DNA from: Natrinema salinisoli
GTDB lineage: Archaea; Halobacteriota; Halobacteria; Halobacteriales; Natrialbaceae
Assembly (NCBI RefSeq): GCF_020405205.1
Contig: NZ_CP084469.1
Location: forward strand, 2,418,001 to 2,482,000
Direction: 5' to 3'
DNA length: 64,000 nucleotides
Part shown: piece by piece, positions 52,012 through 61,404 of the stretch
How positions within the stretch are numbered: position 1 is the stretch's first letter
Layout of the letters: every line of letters starts with the position of its first letter
The notes under the pieces: generated by a model
The model's database searches: none
Seen by the model: the letters and a program-made list of their open reading frames with translations, nothing else
Told to the model about the DNA's origin: nothing
Program-made: the position numbers and the translations under genes

Positions 52012-52935
52012 ATGAAACGGACGAGACGCGCTGCACTGGCGACGATCGCGGGCTCGAGTGGCGTCCTCGCTATCGAGACGATGGGGTTCTCGACGGCGGG
52101 GCTCGAGCGAGACGCACAGGTTCGGACCGCCGGCGATGCGAACGCCTATCTCGGGCTGACTGCGGACGGCGTCGAAGAGGGTGGAGTGTTGTTCGAGGGG
52201 GACCCTCGGCAGCCGCCCACCACGTTCGACGTCATCAATCAGCTCACGGAACCGATCGCGGTCACGCTCACGGTCGAGCACTTCCGGTTCCGGTCGGCCG
52301 ACGGCAACCCCGTCTCCGACGACCGGGTTATCCGTCGCGAGAGCGCGAACGAGCGGCTGGGTCCCGGCGAACGAATCGCCGACGTTACCGTCGGACTGGA
52401 TCCGGAGCGCGATGGAACGAGTGGTGAAACCGTCACGGGAACGATCGGGATCGAGGCCGCGGGCGACGAGACGACGGTCGAGGCCGAACGCGAACTCACC
52501 CTCGAGCGACCCGAGATCGCGATCGACTCGGCTCGGCTCGAGGTGACCCAGACCGGCGGCGGCGTCTTCGAACACGCGTGGTCACTCTCCTCGGTCGATA
52601 CCGACGGAGCGCCACTCGAGCGGCTTCGGTTCGACTACGGTCGCATCGAGACGACCCGGGCGCTCGACTTCACCGGCGCGGACGCGCTGTCGGCGTCGGT
52701 CGCGATCGACGGCAGCGAGCACGCGGCGACGATCGAGCGACGAACCCCCGAGACGCTCGCTCTCGCGCTCGAGTCGCCGGTCTCGATCGATCACGGCACC
52801 GTCGAAATCGTCCTGACGAACACCGGGCCACCCGCGAGTCCCGGCGGCGGAAACCGGTCGCCGAGCGGCGCCGTCCTCGAACTCCAGTGTGGCGGCGCCA
52901 GTGCTCGCGTCGAGGGCGTCTGGCGTCGTCCGTAG
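52012..52935 (+). CDS. Third DUF1102-like secreted protein
   Basis: The 307-residue protein has an arginine-rich signal (MKRTRRAALATIAGSSGVLA) and the same layout as the two paralogues upstream: STAGLERDAQVRTAGDANAY, LGLTADGV, then FDVINQLTEPIAVTLTVEHF. It is longer because of extra beta domains to residue 300 and ends with CGGASARVEGVWRRP. It lies 68 bases after the regulator gene on the same strand, so the two may share a transcript. Confidence 0.65.
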   Translation: MKRTRRAALATIAGSSGVLAIETMGFSTAGLERDAQVRTAGDANAYLGLTADGVEEGGVLFEGDPRQPPTTFDVINQLTEPIAVTLTVEHFRFRSADGNPVSDDRVIRRESANERLGPGERIADVTVGLDPERDGTSGETVTGTIGIEAAGDETTVEAERELTLERPEIAIDSARLEVTQTGGGVFEHAWSLSSVDTDGAPLERLRFDYGRIETTRALDFTGADALSASVAIDGSEHAATIERRTPETLALALESPVSIDHGTVEIVLTNTGPPASPGGGNRSPSGAVLELQCGGASARVEGVWRRP

Positions 52936-52944
52936 GCCGGGCAG

Positions 52945-53868
52945 CTACAACCGGTCGATGATCTCGTCGGCGAACGTCGACAGCGCGGCTTCTCGGTCGT
53001 CGTTTTGAATCCCGACGATCGCGTGATCGAGCCCGTAGTCCTCGAGTCGGGCGAAGTACTCCCGGAACCACTCGACGCCGGCGTGAAACCCGAGGTGAAG
53101 CGGCTCCGGGCCGGCCGTCGGATCGTCGGCGAGTTCGACGCGAACCGCGATCGAGAACGGTTTCTCGCCCGCGGCCTCGCGCCAGTCCGCGAGATAATTC
53201 TCGAGCGTCGACTCGGGGAGGTGATAGAACAGCCAGCCGTCGCCGTGCTCGGCGATCCACTCGCGGGACTGGCGGGCGTGGCCGGTCGGCAGCAGCGGCA
53301 GGGTGTCGGTCGTCGGCTTCGGGACGACGTCGAGGTTTCCCTCGAGCGATCCCCATCGTCCCTCGAGTTCGGGGAAGTCCTCCCGCCAGACCGTCCGGAG
53401 GGCTTCGACGCTCTCGCGGAACAGTTCGCCGCGCTCCTCGCGGTCGACGTCGAAGGCGGGATACTCGGGGTCGCGGTCGCCGGAGGCGACGCCGAGGACC
53501 AGTCGGCCCTCCGAGAGCCGGTCGACCGTCGCCGCGGATTTCGCGACGTGGAGCGGGTGGCGAAGCGTGAGGACGACGCTCGAGGTGCCGAGCGCGATGT
53601 CGTCGGTGTGGGCGGCGACGTGGGAGAGCCACGGCCACGTGTCGAACGTCTGGCCGGCGTCGCCGAATTTGGGCCAGTAGGTCGGGACGTCTCGCGCCCA
53701 GAGTCCGTCGAAACCGACGGACTCGACGTGCTCGGCGAGTCGCAGTTCGTCCGCAACGTTCGGCGTCGAGCGGTTCGCTCCGGTCAGCGGAAAGCCGGCA
53801 CCGAAGGTCAGGCCGTCGCGATCGAACAGGCGGCGATAGCCAGCGTTCACGTGTCCACCGGTGGGCAT
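52945..53868 (-). CDS. Luciferase-like monooxygenase (LLM class) oxidoreductase
   Basis: The 307-residue protein has the bacterial luciferase-like TIM-barrel pattern: EHVESVGFDGLWARDVPTYW, DIALGTSSVVLTLRHPLHVA, TVDRLSEGRLVLGVASGDRD and LLPTGHARQSREWIAEHGDG. Such enzymes use FMNH2 or F420. A cofactor-specific residue cannot be assigned. The ATG is at 53868. It is convergent with the secreted-protein gene, 9 bases from its stop, and transcribed alone. Confidence 0.85.
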   Translation of the reverse strand: MPTGGHVNAGYRRLFDRDGLTFGAGFPLTGANRSTPNVADELRLAEHVESVGFDGLWARDVPTYWPKFGDAGQTFDTWPWLSHVAAHTDDIALGTSSVVLTLRHPLHVAKSAATVDRLSEGRLVLGVASGDRDPEYPAFDVDREERGELFRESVEALRTVWREDFPELEGRWGSLEGNLDVVPKPTTDTLPLLPTGHARQSREWIAEHGDGWLFYHLPESTLENYLADWREAAGEKPFSIAVRVELADDPTAGPEPLHLGFHAGVEWFREYFARLEDYGLDHAIVGIQNDDREAALSTFADEIIDRL

Positions 53869-54047
53869 TCGGTCGTGCTATCGGTCGGATGGGTATGACG
53901 ATGGCGTTTTGCGATCGGCGTTGCCGGTACCGGTGCTCGAGGGACGGGCCGACGGGGCGGTCGGGGAGCACCCGCTCGAGAGCGTGGTCACTCGCCGGCG
54001 AGCGAAAAAACAAAATTCGAATCGGCTGCCGAGTCGTCGGTGTCCGA

Positions 54048-56021
54048 TCAGTCGTCGGCGGGCGCCGCGCCGCTGCCGCCTTCGGCCTGCTCTTTCGTCC
54101 AGGCGAGCTTGCCACCGGCGGCGAGAATTGCGCGCTCGCGTTCGGAGGCGTCCAGCGTCGCCGTGTACTCGTCTTCGCCGTTGATGCGGACGGTGAACTC
54201 CTCCTGTCCGCTGGTGACGGCGTCGTAGACGTTGTCGACGATCTCGACGTCGTCGCCCTGGTCGATGTTCTCGTAGGTGTCCTCGTCGATCGTCAGCGGG
54301 ACGATCCCGAAGTTGAAGAGGTTCGCGCGGTGGATGCGTGCGAAGCTCTGTGCGAGGACGCCCTCGATACCGAGGTACATCGGACAGAGAGCGGCGTGTT
54401 CTCGCGAGGAGCCCTGGCCGTAGTTCTCGCCGGCGACGAGGAAGCCGCCGTCGGCGTCGAGCGCGCGCTGTGCGAAGGTCTCGTCGACGCGGCTGAGCGT
54501 GAACTCGGAGAGCTTGGGGACGTTCGACCGGTACATCAGGATGTCCTGCGTCGCAGGGATGATGTGGTCGGTCGTGATGTTGTCCTCCATCTTCAGGAGC
54601 GCTTCACCCTGAATGTCCGAGTCGAGCTGGTCCTTCAGCGGGACGTCGCCGATGTTCGGGCCCTTGATGAGTTCGTCGTCGACGGCCTCGTCGGGCGCGA
54701 TGAGGTCGGTCTTCGATCCGTCGTACTCGTCGGGGAGCTCGACGCCGGGCGCTTCGAGATCGCCGAGTTCGTCGGCGAGGTTGCGGGGGTCGACGATTTC
54801 GCCCTTGAGGGAGGCCGCGGCCGCGACCTCGGGCGAGCAGAGGTAGACGTTGTCGTCTTCGATTCCCGAGCGACCTTCGAAGTTGCGGTTGAAGGTTCGC
54901 AGGGAGACGGAGTCCGAGGAGGGAACGTGGCCGATGCCGATACAGGCACCACACGTCGCCTCGGAGAAGTTGACGCCGGCGGCCATCATCTCCGCGACCC
55001 AGCCCTCGCGGGCGAGCATCTCGGAGGCCTGCTTGGAGCCGGGCGCGACGATCGTCTCGGTCTCCATCGAGGTTTCGCGTCCCTCGAGCATCTTGGCGAC
55101 GGGGAGGATGTCCTCGTAGCCGCCGTTCGTACAGGAGCCGACGATGACCTGCTCGACGGATTCGCCTTCGACTTCGCTGACGGGAACGACCTTGTCCGGC
55201 ATCGAGGGCTGTGCGATCAGCGGCTCGAGGTCGGAGAGGTCGACGACGATCTCGTCGTCGTACTCGGCGTCGTCGTCGGGCTGGAGCTCGACGTACTCGT
55301 CGCCGCGGTTGACGCGCTCGAGGTAGTCTTTGGTCTGCTCGTCGGTCGGGAAGATCGACGTGGTCGCGCCGAGCTCGGTTCCCATGTTGGTGATGGTCAT
55401 CCGCTCGGGTGCGGTCAGGGTTTCGACGCCCGGACCGGTGTACTCGAGGATCTTGCCGACGCCGCCCTTGACGGAGAGGCGACGGAGCATCTCGAGGATG
55501 ACGTCCTTCGCGGTGGCCCACTCGGGGAGCTCGCCTTCGAGGCGGACGTTGACGACTTCGGGCATCTCGATGTAGTAGGGCGCACCGCCCATGGCGACGG
55601 TGACGTCGATCCCGCCGGCGCCGATGGCGAGTTCGCCGAGGCCGCCGGGAGTCGGCGTGTGGCTGTCCGAACCCAGCAGCGTCTTGCCGGGGGCCGCGAA
55701 GTTCTCGCGGTGGACGTTGTGGCAGATACCGTTACCGGGTCGGGAGAAGTGAGCGCCGTATTTGCCGGCCGCAGAGCGGAGGAAACGGTGGTCGTCGGTG
55801 TTCTTGAAGTCGAACTGATAAGTCTGGTGGTCGCAGTACTGCGCTGCGATCTCGGTCTGGACCTCGTCTAGCCCCATGGCTTCGAACTGGAGCCAAACCA
55901 TGGTCCCGGTCGTGTCCTGGGTAAGTACCTGGTCGATCTCGATCCCGATCTCCTCGCCGGTCTCGAGTTCGCCCTCGACGAGGTGGTCGTCGAGAATCTT
56001 TTCGGTGAGAGTCTGTCCCAT
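54048..56021 (-). CDS. acn: Aconitate hydratase (aconitase)
   Basis: The 657-residue enzyme isomerises citrate and isocitrate in the TCA cycle. The [4Fe-4S] ligands are C297 (VGSCTNGGYEDI), C357 and C360 (CGACIGIGH). Substrate residues lie in GSDSHTPTPGGLGELAIGAG (about 117) and in the swivel domain QGSSREHAALCP. The length is that of the shorter haloarchaeal/mitochondrial-like aconitases, below the roughly 890 residues of AcnA. The ATG at 56021 fits; the frame is open further upstream without similarity. Confidence 0.97.
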   Translation of the reverse strand: MGQTLTEKILDDHLVEGELETGEEIGIEIDQVLTQDTTGTMVWLQFEAMGLDEVQTEIAAQYCDHQTYQFDFKNTDDHRFLRSAAGKYGAHFSRPGNGICHNVHRENFAAPGKTLLGSDSHTPTPGGLGELAIGAGGIDVTVAMGGAPYYIEMPEVVNVRLEGELPEWATAKDVILEMLRRLSVKGGVGKILEYTGPGVETLTAPERMTITNMGTELGATTSIFPTDEQTKDYLERVNRGDEYVELQPDDDAEYDDEIVVDLSDLEPLIAQPSMPDKVVPVSEVEGESVEQVIVGSCTNGGYEDILPVAKMLEGRETSMETETIVAPGSKQASEMLAREGWVAEMMAAGVNFSEATCGACIGIGHVPSSDSVSLRTFNRNFEGRSGIEDDNVYLCSPEVAAAASLKGEIVDPRNLADELGDLEAPGVELPDEYDGSKTDLIAPDEAVDDELIKGPNIGDVPLKDQLDSDIQGEALLKMEDNITTDHIIPATQDILMYRSNVPKLSEFTLSRVDETFAQRALDADGGFLVAGENYGQGSSREHAALCPMYLGIEGVLAQSFARIHRANLFNFGIVPLTIDEDTYENIDQGDDVEIVDNVYDAVTSGQEEFTVRINGEDEYTATLDASERERAILAAGGKLAWTKEQAEGGSGAAPADD

Positions 56022-56292
56022 AGCACCCAGAACTCGGCTTTCCGTCCTGATAAATCCAGCGTGTTTCTGTGAGCCACGGACCCCGCGTGGGCCTCGGAAA
56101 CGGAGGTTTTCGAGTAAATATTGCCGAGTGAGCGACCGTTCGTCGATAACGGGATACGATCCCGTCATATGACCGCTGTACGGTCGCGTCGGGCCCGTCC
56201 GACGCGATAGCGGCGTGACGAATGGTACCGAACTGATGGATCGAGTCGAACGGATACGCTTTTGTCGTCGCCGCGGCGTTGCGACAACAGAC

Positions 56293-56775
56293 ATGTTCCG
56301 CTCCGGTGCGTTCGTTGCCGACCACGTCTCGCCGACGACCGACGCGCAGATCCAGCCCAACGGGGTCGATCTGACCGCCGACGTCGTCTTCGAGCAACTG
56401 GAGCCGGGGCGCATCGGCCGAGACGGGAAAGAGATCGGGGACCGGGTGGCCCGCCCGCTCGAGGAACTCGAGGAGAAAGACCCCCACACGTACTACCTGC
56501 CCGAGGGGTCCTACGTCGTCCGCTACGGCGAGCGGATCGCGATTCCGGAGGGCCACGTCGGCTTCGTCTACCCCCGCTCGTCGCTCATGCGGAACTCCTG
56601 TATGCTCAATACCGCGGTGTGGGACGCCGGCTACGAGGGGCGGGGCGAAGGGCTGTTGCAGGTCCACCACGACATCGAAATCGAGCGCGGTGCCAGGATC
56701 GCCCAGCTGGTCTTCGCCGAGGCGAACCACGAGGACGTCTACGACGGGAGTTACCAGGGCGAAAACGTCGAGTAG
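56293..56775 (+). CDS. dUTPase/dCTP deaminase-family nucleotide hydrolase
   Basis: The 160-residue protein starts MFRSGAFVADHVSPTTDAQI and has QPNGVDLTADVVFE, FVYPRSSLMRNSCMLNTAVW and DAGYEGRGEGLLQVHHDIEI. These are the trimeric dUTPase fold motifs. The R-S-S-L and A-G-Y-x-G pattern is shared by dUTPases and dCTP deaminases, so the exact reaction (dUTP hydrolysis is favoured for short archaeal forms) is open. The ATG at 56293 was preferred over an extension to 56215. The enzyme keeps uracil out of DNA. Confidence 0.85.
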   Translation: MFRSGAFVADHVSPTTDAQIQPNGVDLTADVVFEQLEPGRIGRDGKEIGDRVARPLEELEEKDPHTYYLPEGSYVVRYGERIAIPEGHVGFVYPRSSLMRNSCMLNTAVWDAGYEGRGEGLLQVHHDIEIERGARIAQLVFAEANHEDVYDGSYQGENVE

Positions 56776-56858
56776 GCGACGGTCGCCTCCCTCTCCCTCG
56801 AGTCGAGTGCCGATTCGCGTACCGTTTTGCCGTTCCGTCCCGTATTCCCGACACATCG

Positions 56859-57413
56859 ATGATGGCGACCACCCACGTGTTTGCCGGGCTCGCGGCCGTC
56901 GCGCCGGTCGCGTTCCTCGCGCCGGAGTTTGCCGCAGTACTCGGGATCGGTGCGATTCTCGGCGGCATCGCCCCCGATTTCGATCTCGTCTTCACGCATC
57001 GGCGGACGCTCCACTTCCCCGTGGTCGGGCTCGCGGTCGCCGTCCCCGCGGTCGTCGTCGCAGCCCTCTTCCCCTCGCCGCTCACGCTCGTTCTGGCCGC
57101 GTTCGCGGGGACGGCCTGGCTCCACGCCGCGAGCGACGCGATCGGCGGCGGCCCCGAAATAGACCCCTGGACGGAACGCACCGAGCGCGCGGTCTACAAC
57201 CACGTTCGCGGTCGATGGATCCGGCCGCGACGGTGGATCCGCTACGACGGCGCTCCCGAGGACGCCGCCCTCGGCATCGCACTCGCGATTCCGGCGCTCC
57301 TCGTCTTCGACGGCGGGTTCACCGCCGTGATCGCCGCCTGCGTCGCCGTCTCACTGCTCTACGCACTCCTCCGGCGTCGACTGGTCGCGTGGACGCCCGA
57401 CTGGCTCGAGTGA
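56859..57413 (+). CDS. Membrane-bound metal-dependent hydrolase family protein (DUF457/YdjM)
   Basis: The 184-residue protein has THVFAGLAAVAP, an acidic GGIAPDFDLVFTHRRTLHFP and HAASDAIGGGPEIDPWTERT: the His/Asp pattern of the YdjM/DUF457 group, which binds metal at the membrane. Four to five hydrophobic segments lie between. Family members are predicted to be membrane hydrolases or phosphatases. Two ATGs (56859 and 56862) start it. It follows the dUTPase gene after 83 bases. Confidence 0.8.
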   Translation: MMATTHVFAGLAAVAPVAFLAPEFAAVLGIGAILGGIAPDFDLVFTHRRTLHFPVVGLAVAVPAVVVAALFPSPLTLVLAAFAGTAWLHAASDAIGGGPEIDPWTERTERAVYNHVRGRWIRPRRWIRYDGAPEDAALGIALAIPALLVFDGGFTAVIAACVAVSLLYALLRRRLVAWTPDWLE

Positions 57414-57513
57414 CGGAGAGGCGGGAGCGTCCTCCACGAAAGTGACGGTTTTCCTGACTGTCTCTCGGCCAGAAGTCGGAACCCTGATACGGTCGGTGGC
57501 CGAGCGACCCCGT

Positions 57514-57978
57514 ATGATAGACGAGCTCGTCGCCAGAACGATCCATCTGGTCGTTGCCGCCCTCTGGGCCGGCAGCGTCTGCTTCGTCGCCGCCGTCGTC
57601 CTGCCGCTCGTGCGCGACGGCGCGTTCAACACGACCCACCCGCTCGAGGTGATTTCGGAGAAGCTCACGACGGTGTCGCGGGTGAGTTCGCTGCTCCTCC
57701 TGCTGACGGGAGGGCACCTCGCGGGGACCGGCTACACCACGGGGACGCTCGTCGGCTCGACCAACGGGCGACTGGTGCTCGCGATGGTCGCGCTCTGGCT
57801 CGTGCTGACCGCACTCGTCGAGATCGGGACGAAACGGTTCGAAACCGGGCTCGCCGGGAAGAAGATCCGCGAACCGGCTCGCGACGCGCTGCCGGTGTTT
57901 CGAGCGGCGGCCGTCGTCGCCATCGGATTGCTGGTCGTTGCCGGGCTGCTGTCGGCCAATGTGGGCGCGCTCCTGTGA
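57514..57978 (+). CDS. CopD-like membrane protein
   Basis: The 154-residue protein has four transmembrane helices. The first reads RTIHLVVAALWAGSVCFVAA (His in H-L-V-x-A-L-W-x-G-S), a CopD-type pattern. A second His lies near residue 73 in LLLTGGHLAG, and the fourth helix ends the protein. CopD proteins take up copper or bind it at the membrane. The call is moderate because the domain is short. The ATG at 57514 is the first codon that directly precedes this signature; 24 upstream codons are unlike the family. Confidence 0.65.
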   Translation: MIDELVARTIHLVVAALWAGSVCFVAAVVLPLVRDGAFNTTHPLEVISEKLTTVSRVSSLLLLLTGGHLAGTGYTTGTLVGSTNGRLVLAMVALWLVLTALVEIGTKRFETGLAGKKIREPARDALPVFRAAAVVAIGLLVVAGLLSANVGALL

Positions 57979-58086
57979 CCGCAACGACAGTCTCCCTGTG
58001 ACGACGACCGGGTTCGGGAAGCGAACCTCTCAGAAACGAACGTTCTTGCGAAAAATACTTAGTCGGTTACTGTAACGTACTCGCTA

Positions 58087-58521
58087 ATGATTCGGGGCAA
58101 AGATATGGCACTGTCGCTCTTCGTCGTGGGGACTGCCGCCGTCGCCGGTTACGTCCTCCGCTCGGAGCGGAGGGGAGCCACCAGATCGCGATCGAAAGCG
58201 GACCTCGGCGCGCGCGTCATCGGCCCGGACGAGGTTCCGGACGATGCCACGGTCGTCGACGCATCAGCGCAGCGCCTCGGCGAGATTCCCGGCGCGCGAC
58301 GAGCGCTCGACCGGGCGATCCGCAACGGCGCGCGCGAGGAATGGGAACACATAACACTCGACCGGGACGGCGCCTGGTCCGTCGTCGACCGCGTTCGACA
58401 GACGTTGCCCTACTACGACGCCGACGGGGACGAGTACAACGGCGTCTACGTCCGGTACAACGACCGAATCGTCGTGCTCGATGCGATCGGCTGGGCGCAT
58501 CTCGAGGACTCGCTCGCGTAG
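58087..58521 (+). CDS. Anchored small protein, unknown function
   Basis: The 144-residue protein has an N-terminal membrane helix (residues 6-22, MALSLFVVGTAAVAGYVL) and a soluble domain with DATVVDASAQRLGEIPGARR, EWEHITLDRDGAWSVVDRVR and YNGVYVRYNDRIVVLDAIGW. Codon use is normal. No family was recognised. It lies on its own between the CopD-like gene and a histidine kinase gene. Confidence 0.65.
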   Translation: MIRGKDMALSLFVVGTAAVAGYVLRSERRGATRSRSKADLGARVIGPDEVPDDATVVDASAQRLGEIPGARRALDRAIRNGAREEWEHITLDRDGAWSVVDRVRQTLPYYDADGDEYNGVYVRYNDRIVVLDAIGWAHLEDSLA

Positions 58522-58601
58522 GGTACAGTGCCGATCGCCGCCGATTTCGCGGCGAACTGCCACAACATTAATCACTAGCCGCTTCCTCCGTTGGCCCGAC
58601 A

Positions 58602-61292
58602 GTGACCAGTTCCGGTCGGCCCGTCGTCTTCGTCGGGGACGACCCGACACCATCCGACGACCTCGAAGCGGCGTTCGACGTGGTCGCGCTAGCGGATCGA
58701 ACGGCGGTCGCCGACTACCTCGAGACGACTCCCGCTGCCTGCGTCGTGGTCGACGGGTCCGACACCGATCGCGTCGCAACCGTCGCCGCGGCGTGCGACG
58801 CTGCGCCGTCGGTGCCGATTATTTATACGACAGCGACGGCCGACGGGGCCGCCGCTGCCGCCGCGACGCGCGCGGGAGCGACCGAGTACGTCGTTCGCGA
58901 AGCCGACGAGACGGTCGCCGACCGTGTCGCGGCCGTCGCACCTACCGGCGACGCAACGGATGCTCCAGTACCCGAACCCGGGAAAACGCCGTCCGCCCTC
59001 GAAGGTAGGTCGCCACAGCGCGACCTCGAGCAGGCACGGCCGTCCCGCGAGCGGACTCCCGAGCGGTTCGACGATGCGCACTTCGCCGTCGACGAGGATT
59101 TCGAACTCACCGCAGTACACGGTCGGGCCGACGACTTACTGACACGCGACGGGGCCGTGGGAACCTCGCTCTGGGAGGCGATACCCGACGCCATCGGATC
59201 GGCACTGGAAACGCAGTATCGTCGCGCGCTGGCGGCGGAGACCATGATCACCCTCGAAGAGTATGCGCCCACGCTGGAGCGGTGGCTCCGGCTCCGAATC
59301 GCTCCCCTCGATGGGGGCCTCTCGGTGTCCGTGAGCGATACCACCGAGCGCCACGAACGGGAAACCGATCTGCAGCGCTGCGAGGCGATCGTCGAGACGA
59401 TCGACGACGGCGTGCTCGTAATCGACTCGGATCAGCGGTTCGTCCACGCCAACGATGCCTTCGCCGATCTCGTCGGGACGGACGCCGAAACGATCGTCGG
59501 AATGCACGCCTCGTCGTTCGTCGACGACGCCACCTGGAACGACTGGATGGCCGTTGCCATGTCGCTGACGGCCGGCAATGTGAGTCACCAGACGATCGAA
59601 GCCGAGCTCCAGCGAGTCGACGGCGGGACCGTCCCGATCGAAGCGAAAGTGACTCCGCTGGAATCGACCGACAGCGACGACGTCTCGTTCGTCTGCGTCG
59701 TCCGCGACGTGACCGAACGGAACCGCCGCGCCGACGTCGTTACGGAGTTACTCGAGACGACGCAGGCGCTGTTTTCCTGTGAGTCGCGCGAGGCCGTCGC
59801 GGACGTCGTCGTCGACGCCGCCGAGCGCGTCCTCGGGTTCGAAATCGTCACCGTCCGCTTCTACGATCCGGACGCCGAGGAACTGGTCCTGACGGCCGCG
59901 TCCGAGACGGTCAGCGACCTGTTCGACGAGCGAAAGCGAGCGGGGATCTACGAGAGCAAAATGGGCGAGGCCTTCCGACAGTCCGAGCCGATCGTGTTCG
60001 ACGACTTGCGGACCGACTCCCGCAGTACGGTCCACGATTACGAGTCGTTCCGGGGTGCCATGTGCATCCCGATCGGGAACCACGGCATCCTCAACGTCGG
60101 CTCGGCAGTGACCGGCGCGTTCGACGACCGTCACGTCCAGCTCGCGCAACTGCTGACCGCGAGCGCGAACGCCGCGCTCGAGCGAGCCGATCGTCGGGAG
60201 GACCTCCTGCGACACGAACAGGTCCTCGAGGCCGTCGAAGGGATGGTGTACGCGGTCGACGAGGACACCCGTCTCACACTGGTGACCGACCCGCTCGCCG
60301 AGCGGCTGGGGTACGACCGCGAGGAGCTCCTCGGCGAACCCGTCTCGCTCATTTTCGACGACGACTCGTACGATCGCGCGAGCGACCGCCTCGAAGACAT
60401 GCTCTCGGATCCGCAGCGAGACCGCGGCGCCTTCGAGGCCACCTACGTCACCGCCGACGGCGACCGGTTTCCGGTCGAGATCGAATGCTCGCTGTTGCCC
60501 CGCAGCGAGACCGACATCGAGACCGAGGCGTTCCGCGGGACCGTCAGCGTCGTCAGGGACATCACGCGGCGCAAGGAGCGTGAGCAATACCTGCAAGTTC
60601 TCAACCGGGTTCTCCGACACAACCTCCGCAACGATCTGACCGTCGTCATCGGCTACGCGGAACTCCTCTGTGACCGGCTCGAGGACCGGGATCTCACGGC
60701 CGCCGCGACCACGTTGCGGGAAACCGCGACCGATCTCGCCCGAACCAGCGAGAAGACCCGCGCCATCCAGTACGCCCTCGACCGAGACGGCGACCTCCAA
60801 CCGGTCGACGTCGCCGCAACCGTCGAGGACGCCATCGACACCGTCGAAATCGGGGATGCCACCATTTCGGTCACGACGACCGGCGACTACCACGCCTGGG
60901 CCGACCCCGGGCTGGAACTCGTCGTCGACAACCTGCTCGAGAACGCGGTTCGGCACACGGGAGCGGCACCGACCGTCGAAGTCACCGTCGAGCGTGACGA
61001 CGAAGGAATCCGGCTCTCGATCGACGACGACGGGCCAGGCATTCCGCCCGCCGAGATCGCCGTCGTCACCGGCGAAAGCGACATCACGCAACTGACCCAC
61101 AGCAGCGGCCTCGGCCTCTGGCTGGTCCGCTGGATGGTCGACAGCTACGGGGGCAGCATCTCGTTCGCACGGTCGCCGCTGGGCGGCAGTCGCGTCGACA
61201 TCGTCCTGGAGGCTGCCCCACCGGAGTCGACGGGCGCGACGGGGGGAGACGCGGCGGACGCAGCGATATCGGAGCCGGCGGACGGACCGTGA
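58602..61292 (+). CDS. Multi-domain sensor histidine kinase (receiver-like, PAS, PAS, GAF, PAS, HisKA, HATPase)
   Basis: The 896-residue cytosolic kinase starts at GTG 58602. A receiver-like N-terminus (about 1-110; VVFVGDDPTPSDDLEAAF) is followed by PAS-like domains (about 150-370, e.g. RFVHANDAFADLVGTDAETI), a GAF domain (about 380-535, AVADVVVDAAERVLGFEIVT) and a third PAS (about 540-660). The H-box is LNRVLRHNLRNDLTVVIGYA (about 665). The ATPase domain has DNLLENAVRHTG and DDGPGIPP...GLGLWLVRW. No membrane segments are seen. It lacks an adjacent response-regulator gene, as is common in haloarchaea, so its partner is unknown. Confidence 0.9.
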   Translation: MTSSGRPVVFVGDDPTPSDDLEAAFDVVALADRTAVADYLETTPAACVVVDGSDTDRVATVAAACDAAPSVPIIYTTATADGAAAAAATRAGATEYVVREADETVADRVAAVAPTGDATDAPVPEPGKTPSALEGRSPQRDLEQARPSRERTPERFDDAHFAVDEDFELTAVHGRADDLLTRDGAVGTSLWEAIPDAIGSALETQYRRALAAETMITLEEYAPTLERWLRLRIAPLDGGLSVSVSDTTERHERETDLQRCEAIVETIDDGVLVIDSDQRFVHANDAFADLVGTDAETIVGMHASSFVDDATWNDWMAVAMSLTAGNVSHQTIEAELQRVDGGTVPIEAKVTPLESTDSDDVSFVCVVRDVTERNRRADVVTELLETTQALFSCESREAVADVVVDAAERVLGFEIVTVRFYDPDAEELVLTAASETVSDLFDERKRAGIYESKMGEAFRQSEPIVFDDLRTDSRSTVHDYESFRGAMCIPIGNHGILNVGSAVTGAFDDRHVQLAQLLTASANAALERADRREDLLRHEQVLEAVEGMVYAVDEDTRLTLVTDPLAERLGYDREELLGEPVSLIFDDDSYDRASDRLEDMLSDPQRDRGAFEATYVTADGDRFPVEIECSLLPRSETDIETEAFRGTVSVVRDITRRKEREQYLQVLNRVLRHNLRNDLTVVIGYAELLCDRLEDRDLTAAATTLRETATDLARTSEKTRAIQYALDRDGDLQPVDVAATVEDAIDTVEIGDATISVTTTGDYHAWADPGLELVVDNLLENAVRHTGAAPTVEVTVERDDEGIRLSIDDDGPGIPPAEIAVVTGESDITQLTHSSGLGLWLVRWMVDSYGGSISFARSPLGGSRVDIVLEAAPPESTGATGGDAADAAISEPADGP

Positions 61293-61404
61293 TTCGAGGC
61301 CGGGGTGCGTTTCCGTTAGACCGGTCGAGCGGTCGCGTCTCGGCCGCAATCGCCTCCGACATGGAATCGCAACCACTACCACAGCGGCCGGCTCATGCCT
61401 ATCC

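Noticed and set aside
53889-55871. A 660-codon plus-strand frame over aconitase.
   Set aside because: Antisense shadow of a certain enzyme gene.
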